Source: Jaapia argillacea MUCL 33604 (taxonomy: Eukaryota; Basidiomycota; Agaricomycetes; Jaapiales; Jaapiaceae). Taken from it: 64,000 nt of DNA. The notes under the pieces were generated by a model. The model saw only the letters and a list, made by a program, of their open reading frames with translations, made no database searches and had not been told where the DNA came from. The position numbers were made by a program, and so were the translations under genes. The DNA lies in NCBI GenBank assembly GCA_000697665.1, contig KL197719.1:58682-122681 (forward strand). Direction: 5' to 3'. Below, piece by piece: positions 23,601-33,981 of this stretch. How positions within the stretch are numbered: the stretch's first letter is position 1; every line of letters begins with the position of its first letter.

Positions 23601-25483
23601 AGGCATATCAAACAAATCGGAACAAAGAAATACACCCTTCTCTTCAACAGGCATTATGGAGCTTGCCTCACTCTATGACAGAACACCATGCAGGAAAATT
23701 GAGTCTCTGTAAAGGATTGCCAGTCATGGTAAAATTCAACAAAGCTACTGAATGTTGTGTGACAAATGGTGCAGAAGCAACTGTATATGACTGGGATGAT
23801 GAAGTCCTGCCAACAGGACAAAAGGCCCTGAAAACCCTGTTTGTAAAGCTAAAAAATCCACCCAAAAATATCCAACTTCCTGGTTTGCCCCTCAATGTGG
23901 TGCTGATATCCAGGCAAAAGAAAACCATGCTACATTCACTGCCTGATGATAGTATGGTAGCCATTGCCAGATATCAAGTGCCTGTATTGTCAAATTTTGC
24001 AATGACGGATTATTGCTCACAAGGTCGAACCAGAAGTGCAAATCCAGTTGATCTTCGATACTGTTGTGATCACCGAGCTTACTATACTGCATTATCCAGA
24101 GGGTCTACCTATGATGGTACTGTGATTGTAAGAGATTTTGATGAATCCAAACTAAGAGGTGGACTATCAGGATATCTCCAACAGGAATTCAGAGAGCTGG
24201 AAATTCTGGATGATATCACAAAACACCGCTATAACAATGAATTACCTGTTAATATAACAGGTGCATTCAGATGCCCACTCATTAAAGCTTTTCGGGAGTG
24301 GAAGACATCATCTGGCAATGGTCCATACAATCCTCCAAAAATACATCCAGCAATCTCTTGGAGTTCACAAGAAGAGATACAGATGGAGAAAAGTGACAAT
24401 AATGCTGAAAATGTAATGTTACTGTATGATAACAGTGCACAACGAGGGAAGAAAAGAAAAGCCAATGTAGATAATGTGAATACTGCATCAAAAAGACAAA
24501 AACAGGTTCCAAACCTAGGCAATGCAGATCAGAGTACACAGGTGACAAAGACAAAACAGTGACATGACTCCAGTTCAAACGATCAGAATCCCAACAAGAA
24601 GCAGAAGTTAACCCAAGATGTAGAAGACACTGAGATCATGAAACCCAATGCTGATAAGATGAACATTGAACAAGGTGAATTACAGAGTGGACCTTTAGGA
24701 GTTCAGTGGACAAGCAATAGTTGTGCCTTTGATGCAATCTGTGTTATCCTTGCAACCCTTTGGTCTGATCACAAGGCACAATGGCAACAAGGCCATATGC
24801 CGAACAATCGCATTATGGCCTCACTGTGTTTGTCATTCCAGAGTGTTGATCTCAGGAGACTGACTCTTCAAGACTTAAGAAACAGTTTGAGAAACTTTAC
24901 AGATGATCAGGGACGAGGATACAATGTGGCTCGACTGTGTACTCAGATACTACGATGCAACCTTGCCAACTCTCCAACCACCATGACCTGTTTCCAATGT
25001 CACTGCAGCTGGAAAAATGTTAACTTTGCAGATGGTGTACTGATATGCAATCCCTTACTTCTACCAAGAAGAACCACTTCAGCTATTACAACCTCCCAAT
25101 GGATTCAAAAAATTCTTAATCAACCATCTAGCCCCTGCATTAAACAAGGATGTTCTGGAAGAGCTGACCTGATGACTCACAATGATAAATTAAATGATGT
25201 GATTGTCCTGGATTTGACAGAAGCCTAAAAGTTGGTTATCATTGAACGTGTACTAAGTGTCCCTGGTTGGAATCCAATGCATCTCCGAGGAATTGTATAC
25301 TATGGAGGATTCCACTATAATGTAAGGATTTTGAGAAGAGATGGCTCTGTCTGGTTTCATGATGGCTTAACAACTGGAATTAATACCATGTATGAGGGCC
25401 AGCTGGATACATTTTCAGAAGAGGGTCTCAAATACAAAGAGGAACGATATGCCACTGTGCTAATTTATTCTGCTTGGAACTAG
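17684..25483 (+). pseudogene. Helitron Rep-helicase-protease polyprotein, inactivated
   Basis: The frame from 17684 stays open to about 20730 apart from TGA codons. A region with a transmembrane-like helix (GGCIILSSIIIFVMLLFGAF) is followed by the N domain with CDKCRMC (near 18690). The next domain starts around 20340 (WFLTFTPSDITHP). Rep motif 2 is GHLTLHLHLLLW (near 20640), a zinc-binding block CNACGMCVTCKR lies at about 20942, and the two-tyrosine motif is AYVTDYITKS (near 21270). The helicase has Walker A GGTGKS (near 22778), Walker B FIDEVSML, motif GDFAQLPPV and ALSRGST (near 24090). A USP-like domain starts about 24690. In-frame stops: TGA at 18077, 18542, 20138, 20543, 21333, 21348, 22167, 22710, 22830 and 24560; TAA at 21900 and 25226. 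Frame changes fall near 20740, 21150 and 23620. Intact length would be about 2600 residues. Confidence 0.85.
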
Positions 25484-25564
25484 TCTGGAACTTGAAACCA
25501 ATTTTATATAGAGCATAGACCAGGGAAATTTGGGAATCGTACTTGCCACTTGCTGGCCCACTTC

Positions 25565-25576
25565 CTGACTAGTCAG
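25565..25576. repeat. 12-bp perfect palindrome near Helitron 3' end
   Basis: CTGACTAGTCAG is fully self-complementary and lies 41 bp before the terminal-type hairpin. It contains CTAG, the usual last bases of many Helitrons, but no hairpin directly precedes it, so it is not an obvious terminus. Confidence 0.4.
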
Positions 25577-25616
25577 AATTTGATCAGCTGGGTAACCCTT
25601 GCAACAAGCACCAGGC

Positions 25617-25649
25617 TGGTACATCTTGTGGTTGTTGCAAGATGTGCCA
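25617..25649 (+). repeat. Candidate Helitron 3' subterminal hairpin
   Basis: A 12-bp stem, TGGTACATCTTG pairing with CAAGATGTGCCA (one G-T wobble), closes a nine-base loop TGGTTGTTG. Helitrons characteristically carry such a hairpin just inside the 3' end. It lies 134 bp after the last codon of the protease domain. No CTRR tetranucleotide follows within the usual 10-15 bases, so the exact end stays open. Confidence 0.5.
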
Positions 25650-25962
25650 TACTGTGACCAGACCTTGTCAGGCTCATTATAAGCCTTGTATATATTTTAT
25701 CAAATCTACTTCTTGCGAGGCCTTTTATCAACCTTACAAGCACTTGTCAGAGTCGGGGGAATTTCCCGATGCGACGCGACGAGTAACGTGACTTGGTAGA
25801 CGGGAAGTTGCACCGCCACTGATCCTGACCTTGGCTAAATGACGCACTGTGCCACTATCCTCCGATTATCAACCCCTGCGGATTCGGATGGTCAGCCTAA
25901 CTGACACCTCGCCGCAGCGTTTGACTATTTTATAGGCTGTCTACCACTGCTCGACTCTCGCA

Positions 25963-27664
25963 ATGGATCCCATCACATCTGATCAACCTCCCAACCAAGG
26001 GCTTCATGTCCCCTCCAACGCAGACGCCCCTCCTCACTACTCTCCCAACCGCCCCAACTCACCCCCAGCCCTCCCCCCACGTCGCTCCCTCAACCTCACC
26101 CCCCCTCCTTCTCACTCCTCCTCCCATTCCCGCAACTCCTCCCTCTCTTCCCATACCTCAATCGAATCACATCAAGACTCCCTCAACCCACCTCCCTCAA
26201 ACCTCCCCTCATCAACCCATCCAACAGTAATCATCCTAATCCCCTTCCCGCCCGCCCTCTACCCCTCCGAAAAGACAAAGAAGAAACTACCTCCGTTCGT
26301 CTTGTACGCTCCGTTAGCTGCGCCGTTTACTAAACCGCTTGAGGGAGAGAAGGAGGGTGTGGTGCATAAGGCTCAGAGGAAGTGGCAGACTGAGGAGAGG
26401 GAAGCGAAGGAGAAGGGGAGTGGGTTCAAAGCTAAAGCTGTTTCCGTATGTCCCTCTCCTCTTACACTCAACACGCTCTTGGTAACCCCCTCCCCCCCTC
26501 CGCCCCGGCCTCGCAGTTGATATCAAAAGGAATGTCAGCAACCAAAAACTCCAAAATCGAATTCCTAGTCCGTACACCCAACAAATCCAAACTCAAAGAA
26601 CTCAGGATCATCTACCCCGCATCCTACACTTCCGAAAACATCAAAGAAATGTTTGTCGATACTATCAAGAAAGCTAAATCTGGAGCGATTAGGAATGGTG
26701 TTATCAGTACTGCTATGTTACCTTTTGTTCTAACATTCGACGTTCTCACTTTCATCACCGGTGTGCGTCCCTTTCCCCTCCCTCTTCCATCCTCTCCACA
26801 AACCTAACCCTGTGATAATGATAGCCCTTTGAAATCAACGCAGTATGGGCCGCTTCATCATGGACAGGCGCAGCCCGAGCTTCAGCCATCTCATCCCGCA
26901 TCACTTCCTCAGAATTACCTATCACGTTAACGCCTGATGAGAAATTGGATGTGGTGGCTTATAGGTTGCATGAGATTTGTTGGAGGAAGGTTAGTGCGAG
27001 GGTTGCTAGGCCCAGGAGTGTTATTGAGGTTCCGAGGTGGGGTGAGGTGAATGGGGGGAGGAGGGTCGAGGGAGATGCGAACACGGTGGAGGGGCCGCCA
27101 GTTGGGTTGGACGAAAAGACACCTCAAATGCCAGAGCCGGACTTGACACCAACACCTACCCCCCGTTCCTCAGCTGGAATGGACGACAAGGTGCCTCGTA
27201 TGCCAGAACCGGACTTGACCTCGACTTCCTCCACAGGACCATCTATGTTCCCAGTTTGGTCGGACGGCGAGACGTCACATATGCCACAACCCGACTTGCC
27301 TACTACATCGACACCCGGACCGTCCATTCCCCCAGCCCGTGTAGACGACAAGCCGTTACACTTCCCAGAACCCTCCACCGCATCAACCTCAAAGCTACCA
27401 ACTCCCGGTCCATCCATCCCTCAAGACAAATCCTCGCATATCCCAGAACCCGCATCCACCTCGACCCAAGTCGCTCGTAGCCCCCCACCTCAAACGCGCG
27501 GGCCCATAAAACGAGGACCAGACCTTGCCGGCGTGCTTCTCCAAGTCTTAGAAGAACACGGGGAAGATATGAGTAGCATTGAGAGGAGTAGAACCCTAGT
27601 CGGAGAGGATTTGGAGAGGTGTTTGAAGAAGGGGGTTAAGGAGTGGGTTAAGGTTGTTACCTAG
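25963..27664 (+). CDS. Uncharacterised fungal protein with MPEPDL repeats
   Basis: Exons 25963-26445, 26517-26762 and 26825-27664 give 522 residues; both introns are phase 0. The N-terminus (about 1-95) is Pro/Ser-rich and disordered. Residues ~96-161 start with a hydrophobic strand and become highly charged. The middle (about 162-285) is the most protein-like, with KIEFLVRTPNKSKLKELRII, VISTAMLPFVLTFDVLTFIT and an Ala/Ser-rich GPFEINAVWAASSWTGAARA stretch, possibly membrane-associated. The third exon holds about five degenerate ~25-residue repeats built round MPEPDL, then a charged C-terminal helix (LVGEDLERCLKKGVKEWVKV). The domain order suggests a conserved but unnamed fungal family; I do not assign a function. 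It is the first gene of the CpG-rich compartment and is convergent with the peptidyl-tRNA hydrolase gene. Confidence 0.8.
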
Positions 27665-27767
27665 GTTTGAGGGTGGGGGCGTTGCTTTGTTACATTTGGG
27701 GGAGGGGGATTGTATTAGATTATATATTGGTGGTGTAATACTAGTAGTGTGATGATAATGGAATGCC

Positions 27768-28012
27768 AATAGATTGTTGATTCGCGACTTCTCAACATAT
27801 ATGCATTGTGAGGAGGCTAGCTACGTACGGTACAGTTGTTCTCGAACCAGAAGCTGGTTCGGGCGTCGAGGATTCCAATGAACCATTCAGTTGGTGTTTC
27901 GGAACACAGTGTTCCGGCGATGTACTGACTGCCCAGCGCAAGATAACTCACCGAGACGATGGTCTACCAAAAGAAAAAGTATCCAGAGCCAAGTTTTCAC
28001 CCCGACCCAGTG
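27768..28012. repeat. Direct repeat copy A (pth downstream region)
   Basis: This copy matches 28055-28318 with many small differences. Shared landmarks in the same order are CAATATATATGCATT-like, AGCTGGTTCGGGCGTCGAGG, CCAATGAACCAT, CGATGGT and TTTTCACCCCGACCCA. The last landmark corresponds to the C-terminal codons and stop of the peptidyl-tRNA hydrolase gene, so the copy carries a piece of that gene's 3' end. Confidence 0.75.
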
Positions 28013-28054
28013 TGATGTCAATGAGTTGCCAACTCCGAGAGAAGTAGTGGCAGA

Positions 28055-28318
28055 CTAATTGATTACTGACATCTCAATATATATGCATTATGAAGGGGAC
28101 GGAGTCCTACATACGGTATAGTTATTCCCGAGTCGGAAGCTGGTTCGGGCGTCGAGGAGGACTCCAATGAACCATCAGGTTCGTTGGTGCTGGGTAAAGC
28201 GGCGGTGCGCTGGAGTGCTGCGTGGGCATCACTGGACTATCCAACACTAGACAACTCGCCGAAGCGATGGTGTCCTAAAAGCAAGGTTTCAAAAGTCACG
28301 TTTTCACCCCGACCCAAA
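28055..28318. repeat. Direct repeat copy B, overlaps pth 3' end
   Basis: Partner of 27768-28012. It includes the stop and last few codons of the minus-strand peptidyl-tRNA hydrolase gene and its downstream sequence, so it probably represents the original, with copy A the duplicate. Confidence 0.7.
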
Positions 28319-29007
28319 ACTCTTTCCCATAATCTTCTCTACCTCTTTCCAAACTAAATCCACCCCCTCTCCCCTCCCCCAAAACTCCCTCTCCTCCCTG
28401 GACAACTTACTCAAAACATACTCCGCAGCGTCCACTCCCTCATTCTTCCCAATCCCCACTCTCAATCTCCAAAACCCCTGTTGGTTACCGAGGGCTGAGA
28501 TCACCGACTTGACGCCATTATGGCCATTGGCGCTACCGGAGAGTTTGGGCGAGATGGTTAGGGGTTTGTGGGAGAGGGAGTCGTGGATTAGGATTAGGGA
28601 CGTTGGGGAGCGTGTTGGAGAAGTTTTGGAGAGGGCGGAAGCCACTTGAGAGCCGGATATATTCATTAGTGCTTCTGTCATCGTCAAGCGTCAGGGTTAA
28701 TTGTGAGCCGAAGGGAGAGGAGAGTAAGGGACGCACTGGGTTTGAATAAAGATACTTTGACGGAATGAACACCAAAATAGACGTTTGATGAACCAAAGTA
28801 GCCGCCTAGTGAACGGTCGTTGACGAGCGTGATTCCTAAGCGGGAAGCTAGGGCGTCGATTATGAGATGACCGACGCTATTGGGGTTGGTGTTAGGGTGT
28901 CGGGTGAAGTGGGTGAGGTGGGTGGGTGAGATGTACCTGTGTCGGGTGGATGGGAAGGGGAGGTTCCCGAGGCCTGCTATTAGGATTTGGGGGGTTGCGA
29001 CGACCAT
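28304..29007 (-). CDS. Peptidyl-tRNA hydrolase (bacterial/mitochondrial type)
   Basis: This enzyme cleaves the ester bond of peptidyl-tRNA released from stalled ribosomes; the fungal bacterial-type enzyme usually serves mitochondria. Exons 29007-28937, 28876-28737 and 28674-28304 give 193 residues. Family signatures are all present: LIAGLGN near the start, the catalytic His in PSTRHSVGH formed across the first splice junction, KPKALMNISG formed across the second, the Asp in LILIHDSLSH, and GSANGHNGVKS with its conserved Asn, followed by RLRVGIG and AAEYVLSKLS. Introns are 60 and 62 nt. No strong mitochondrial leader is visible in the short N-terminus, so location is inferred. It is divergent from the Afg1-like gene, 264 bp away. 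Its 3' end has been partly duplicated downstream. Confidence 0.93.
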
Positions 29008-29271
29008 TATTCTTGAGCGAGGGGTATAGTACTATAGCTAGTGTTGGTGGGCAATGTAATAATGTGAGGAATAAATAGGGTATCGGGCACTGGTTGCGAG
29101 TGCTGAATCAGACGTTGAGTCAACGCTAGTCAAACTCAACGTCGGAGAGAATATTTTGGACGAGTTCGGAGTCAATCCGGGCTACGCCACCGAGGATCTT
29201 ATCTAATCTGACTTTGTTCCCGCCAAAGCCTCCGTGTTCCCAGCCACCATCCCAATGACCACTAATCCAAG

Positions 29272-31512
29272 ATGAAATCCCTCCATGGCCATTTACTAAC
29301 GAGCCGCTCATCCATTCGGACCCCCAACCACATCCGCACTGCTTCCCGCGTCCATTTCTCTTCCCCAGCGACGGGCGATAGCGACGAACTGGGTTCCATA
29401 GGTTTACCTCAACAAGTAGACCTCCTCGACAGATACAGAGGTCTCGTCGCGCTAGGTAAAATCCAGTATGATGAAGACCAGATTAGGGTTATTATGAAGG
29501 TGCGGTCACTACCATCCTCATACCCAAAGACACACAGTCTAACCTGTCAATCGCGCAGCTTAGGAGGCTGCAGAGAGAGTTGGTTAACTACGTCCCAACA
29601 GCTATTTCATCTCGATATTTCCAGAATGAGATCTCCGTTGGAAGGAAAGAGGAGGAGGAGAAGGGAGAAAGACCGTGGTGGCTATACTCTCCCCACGAAA
29701 CCGAGGTACAAGTGGATCAAAGTAGTAAAGCTTTGATACGAGTCAAGAGCGTAGCGGAGGAATTGGCTTCTTTAACAACACCCAAAGTTCGTTCCCATAT
29801 CCACCCTCGCTTATCATCGCACTAATGTCTGTTGTAGGGACTTCTCTTGATCGGTCCTCCAGGTTCGGGTAAAACCTTCCTGGTCGACCTTTGGTACTCT
29901 TCCCTTCCAACACCATACAAAGCACGGAAACACTACAACCAACTGGTCCTAGAATTATATAGAGGTGTATGGGAAGAAACACAACGTCGTATGGCTTCTC
30001 TCCATTCGCTCCCATCACCACCACCCCCCACCACATGGAACCGAACAATCCGAAACAACTGGCGTACCCTCCTCTCCACAAACTCCCTCCTCGTCCCCCC
30101 AATCTGGTCCCACCCACACCCCTTCCATCGCCCAAACCCTAGCAAAGCGTCTCCTCCTAACCCACTACATTCTAATATTCGACGAAATCCAACTCCTAGA
30201 CGTCTCATCCGCTTCTCTCCTCGCCGACGTTCTTTCGTGGTATTGGAGGCTGGGAGGTGTGGTAATTGGGACGTCGAATAGAGTACCCGAGGACTTGTAT
30301 AGGAATGGGGTGCAGAGGGAGAGGTTGGAGGGGTTTGTGGAGGGGTTGAAGGGGAGGTGTCCTGTGCTTGAGATTAGGAGGGGAGAGGGGAGGGATTGGA
30401 GGGAGGTTAGGGCGGGGGGCGGGGGGAGTAGTTGGTTTAGGTGGGGAGAGGAAGGGGCGTTTGAGGAGGTGGTGAGGGGTGTTGCTGGGGAGGGTGGTGA
30501 GTTCATTTCGTTGAATTGCGGGGTAGTTTGATTGATGTGTTTGGGGAAGAGCCCAAATCGGAGACCTTACACGTATTTGGTCGGGCTTTAGAAGTCCCAT
30601 GGTCTCTCAACGGTGTATGCAAGATGTCATTCTCAGACCTCTGCCAATCCGTGAGTCCTCGTCCTTCCCCCCATTCTCAACTTCTCATCGGCACCATCAG
30701 GACCTAGGACCAGCCGACTACCTGACAATAGCATCAACCTACCACACCCTCTCAATCCCCTCCCTCCCAATCCTCCACCTCTCTTCGAAAGATCAAGAGA
30801 GGAGGTTCATTTCGTTGATAGACGCTTTATACGAAGCGAGGTGTAGGCTGGTTTGTTGTGCTGAAGCTGCACCCGAGGGTCTATTCTTCCCTGAGGCTTT
30901 GACGCGACTAGAGGGAGGCACGGATCAGGCTTTGAAGCATCGAGAGGGGGGAGGGACGGATCAGATGTTAGAAGAGAGTGTTAGTGAGATGAGAGGCTTG
31001 TATAGGCCTAATATCGTTTCGTATGATACACGGGGTATGGAGGAGGAACCGAAAGCGTATAAGACTCAAACACTTGCGTTGGATGAGTTATCGATCTTTT
31101 CTGGTGAGCTTTGTGTATGCATTTGGCGTCGTGTATTGACTTTAATTGTGGGGGTCTGGTAGGCCAGGATGAACAGTTTGCTTATAAGAGAGCGGTGTCG
31201 AGGTTGGTAGAGATGACTAGTCGTACGTATGCCCTGGAGGAGAGGTGGACGCCTCTTCCTTTTGATATGAGGAAATGGGAATCGAGTTCGACGTTGGGGT
31301 ATGAAAGGGGTACTGTGGGTTATGAAGGGAAGAGTAGTAGTCAGGTGGGAGTTGAGTTAAATGAGAAGGAGGGGGAGACGTTGGTGGTGGAGCGACCGCC
31401 TGCGCCGAAGTTGAAGGAGGACCATGTTTGGGGGGTTAGGGAAGATTGGGGGGAGAAGGCTAAGATGTGGGGGAAGGGGGCGAGTGTTTATGAGAGGAAA
31501 CCTGAAGCGTAG
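29272..31512 (+). CDS. AFG1: Afg1/LACE1-type mitochondrial AAA ATPase
   Basis: Afg1-family ATPases act in mitochondria in turnover of respiratory-chain proteins. Proposed exons 29272-29499, 29559-29786, 29838-30063, 30143-30496, 30550-30650, 30701-31103 and 31163-31512 give 629 residues. The N-terminus is basic and Ser-rich (HLLTSRSSIRTPNHIRTASR), a plausible mitochondrial leader. Walker A GPPGSGKT follows the second intron; Walker B is YILIFDEIQLLD; then GGVVIGTSNRVPEDLY, GVQRERLEGFVEGLKGRCPV, VFGRALEVPW and LGPADYLTIASTYHT. All are typical of the family. The weak point is the frame change between about 30000 and 30145. A GTACCC...CCTAG intron restores the frame but removes a family-like SIAQTLA stretch, so the true junction may differ. 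The last exon is charged and variable. Confidence 0.88.
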
Positions 31513-31631
31513 ATAGGATCATGTACTCGAGCAGGACGTCACGCAGAATTGACGTCACATTCCTGTCACACTCAGACTTCACTTCCGCCACACTCCTCGA
31601 ACTCAGCACACCCTTCCCCTACTGATCCCAA

Positions 31632-33200
31632 ATGTCAACAAACGTCGCCCCATCTCCCTCAACACCGGCTTCAACTGCCTCGGCAGCCAACATCGTAGCC
31701 GCCCTCGGCCACGCTTTCAAAGGCCAAAATGGGGAACCCTTAGCTGGGGAACGGATAGCTCAGTTGTTGTTGCAGAATATGCCGCAGTTGGGTGAGCTTG
31801 CGAAGCAGGGGAAGTTGAATCAGCAGCAGATCATGCAGGTAGGTTTTGGTTTGGTTTGTTGTGTTTGGGTTTGGTTGGGGTGGGATTGGTAGTTCGTTTC
31901 GGAGTGTGGTTCGTTTTTGGGGTGGAAGTGTTTGCTGTGGCCTTTGGACAAGGCGGTTTCTTTGTTGTGGAGTATGCGGGCCCTTAACAAAGCTACACTG
32001 TGTGGCTTAGACCGTCGTTAAAGATTCCTGGTGCTTGGTCTAAACTCGACGTTTCTGCTCTGTCGCTACTACCTCGATGAATCGTGTTAACATTCGTGCT
32101 TGCTGCCAGCTCAAGGAATACGCCGATCGGCACAAGACGAATCATCCATCCACGAATGGTCCGGGCGGTCTTTCCAACACAAACACCAATGCCACCGCCG
32201 GGCCTTCACACCAGCAGCAGCAACCTCAATCTCAACCTCAACAAGGTGCACCTGGATTGGAAGGTCCGAAACCTATTGTGCGTGTTTCTCCCTATTCCAC
32301 GGGCACCAGCGGTTTATGATGCTGGTGTGGTTGGGTGGTGTCCAGCCAGGTATGAAACCGTTCTCCCAAAACGTTCACATCTCAAGTCCGTCCGACCCAA
32401 ACAATCACTACCCAATCAGTCAATCCCTGACTCCCACAACTCCTTCGCCTGCAAATTGGGCTACTTCGCAAGGTCGGCCGACTTTGACTGGTGGACATTC
32501 CAGTGGACGGCTTGCTGGTGCGTCCCTGCATGTCTGTTGTTGTTCGTGATGGGAGTTTAGGGTTTTGCTTAGGGACGTCGACGCAGCATTCAACTTTGGA
32601 TGACACTTCGATGTTGAATATGGATGATAGTCGGACGAGGAAACGGAATACACCTGCTGAGCAGAGTATGAGGAGGTCGATACAGGATCTTGTATCCAGT
32701 ATTGATCCGAATGTGAAGATTGAGTCCGAGGTGGAGGATGTATGTCTCGTCCTCTCTCTCTTTTGTTCTGTCTTTTCATTCGTGATTGCTCACTATTGTT
32801 TGCGGTTTATTAGCTTCTGTTGGATATTGCAGATGAATTTATCGATTCTGTGACTAACTTTGGGTGCCGACTTGCTAAGCATCGAGGAGGGGATACACTC
32901 GAGGTCCGGGATCTTCAACTTCATCTGGGTACGTTTGGTTTTGTTGTTTATGGAGACTGCGTTCCTAACGGATCTTGGCGTTGAATTGGTTTAGAACGGA
33001 ATCACAATATCCGTATCCCAGGTTTCTCAACGGACGAAACAAGATTATCTTTATCGCAAACGACGTTACCGGTGATTACTCCTTCTGCACCGTCGGGTCC
33101 TGCGGGGAAGAAGGGTGCACAGGGTTCTGCGCAGATGACGTTGAGAAGTCATCGGCTTGCGCAGGTGGCGCAGACGAAGAGGGAGGCCAAGTTACCTTGA
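31632..33200 (+). CDS. TAF12: TFIID/SAGA subunit TAF12
   Basis: TAF12 is a histone-fold subunit shared by TFIID and SAGA, pairing with TAF4 or Ada1 in the nucleus. Exons 31632-31838, 32110-32277, 32346-32517, 32573-32739, 32814-32928 and 32995-33200 give 344 residues. The first part has [20 protein letters not shown] and a Gln/Asn/Ser-rich linker ([11 protein letters not shown]). The histone fold spans about residues 220-300: [56 protein letters not shown], then NHNIRIPGF. The tail is basic ([16 protein letters not shown]). Intron 1 (271 nt) is much longer than its neighbours. The short form, ending soon after the histone fold, matches other fungal TAF12 proteins. The start is only 119 bp after the Afg1-like stop. 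Confidence 0.93.
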
Positions 33201-33981
33201 GAGCCGTTGTTTCGTTTGTGGTGTTTGGACTCCCTTTACCTGTTATCTTGCACTGTTTGGTTTCTTCGCTGTTTTTCTCCTCTGTGCGCCTTGATGTTTT
33301 AACCATGTTGAGATAGGCTGCCTACTCTTGGCCTGTCATCCTGTATGGGTCAACCAGCGTTGAGCACATAATTGTTGATCTGAACAAAAGTGAGACTGGG
33401 AGGAGCCGTGAGGGTCTCAGAATTGGCCAGCTCAGAAGGAGGGCTTAAACTCTAACGGCCCCTGAAGCTTCGACTCGGATCTATGTGTTAGCACGAACGT
33501 TTGCTTTCCCTCGTTCTACAAGCTTTACCATGTTCGCCGACTAGCAGATAATAATGAACACTGATCGAGCTTGATTATCTCTGCGTTTTTGTCTGTCTCT
33601 CGTCGTCGGCTCCAAACGATGGAAGGCGGATAGAGTTACGCCAGGCCGGTAGGCTGGCAGACATGTGATTGGTTGGTGCGAAGGCCCCACGAATGCACCA
33701 CACCTTTTCGTCGCTGTATAAATTCCATTCCGACTCTGATTGTTCTCGGGTTCTTGTTGAACGTTCGAGTCGGTGCCATCGTGCTGCCAGCCTTCAAGGC
33801 CAGTTCACCGACCCCCCTCCCATCGATTGCCATGTTCCTCATCCATTTTTCTTCATTTATCCAGGCAGAACACCTAATTTTCTCAGCCGAACGGTAGCGA
33901 ACGGTTCAGCCATAGAATATCCCAAACCGTCCTTCGTTTTCCATATACCTGAATACTCGATCATACCCTATTCCTTCTATC
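33201..33981. other. Intergenic, TAF12 to PAQR gene
   Basis: About 780 bp with no convincing coding region; it should hold the TAF12 terminator and the promoter and leader of the membrane-receptor gene. I see no strong motif. Confidence 0.5.

Larger units (their letters stand above)
17684..25655 (+). mobile_element. Helitron (Rep/helicase rolling-circle DNA transposon), decayed
   Basis: An autonomous-type Helitron by content: a Helitron-like N domain, a rolling-circle Rep domain with HxH and YxxxY motifs, a PIF1-type helicase and a USP-like protease domain, all on the plus strand. A strong hairpin at 25617-25649 marks a plausible 3' end. A clear CTRR terminus was not found and the 5' end was not located, so the outer limits are approximate: 17684 is only the best coding start. 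The element is broken by about twelve in-frame stops and three frameshifts, so it is not expected to move by itself. It sits directly against the CpG-rich gene compartment. Confidence 0.85.

Noticed and set aside
17684-25483. TGA read as an amino acid (altered genetic code) in the long Helitron frame
   Set aside because: Host genes in the same window (TAF12, PAQR, eL39, Get1, peptidyl-tRNA hydrolase) end naturally at TGA, and the Helitron also has frameshifts, so decay explains the TGAs better.
30165-30600. Long minus-strand frames opposite the Afg1-like gene
   Set aside because: They are Pro-rich antisense shadows of a GC-biased coding exon and have no motifs of their own.
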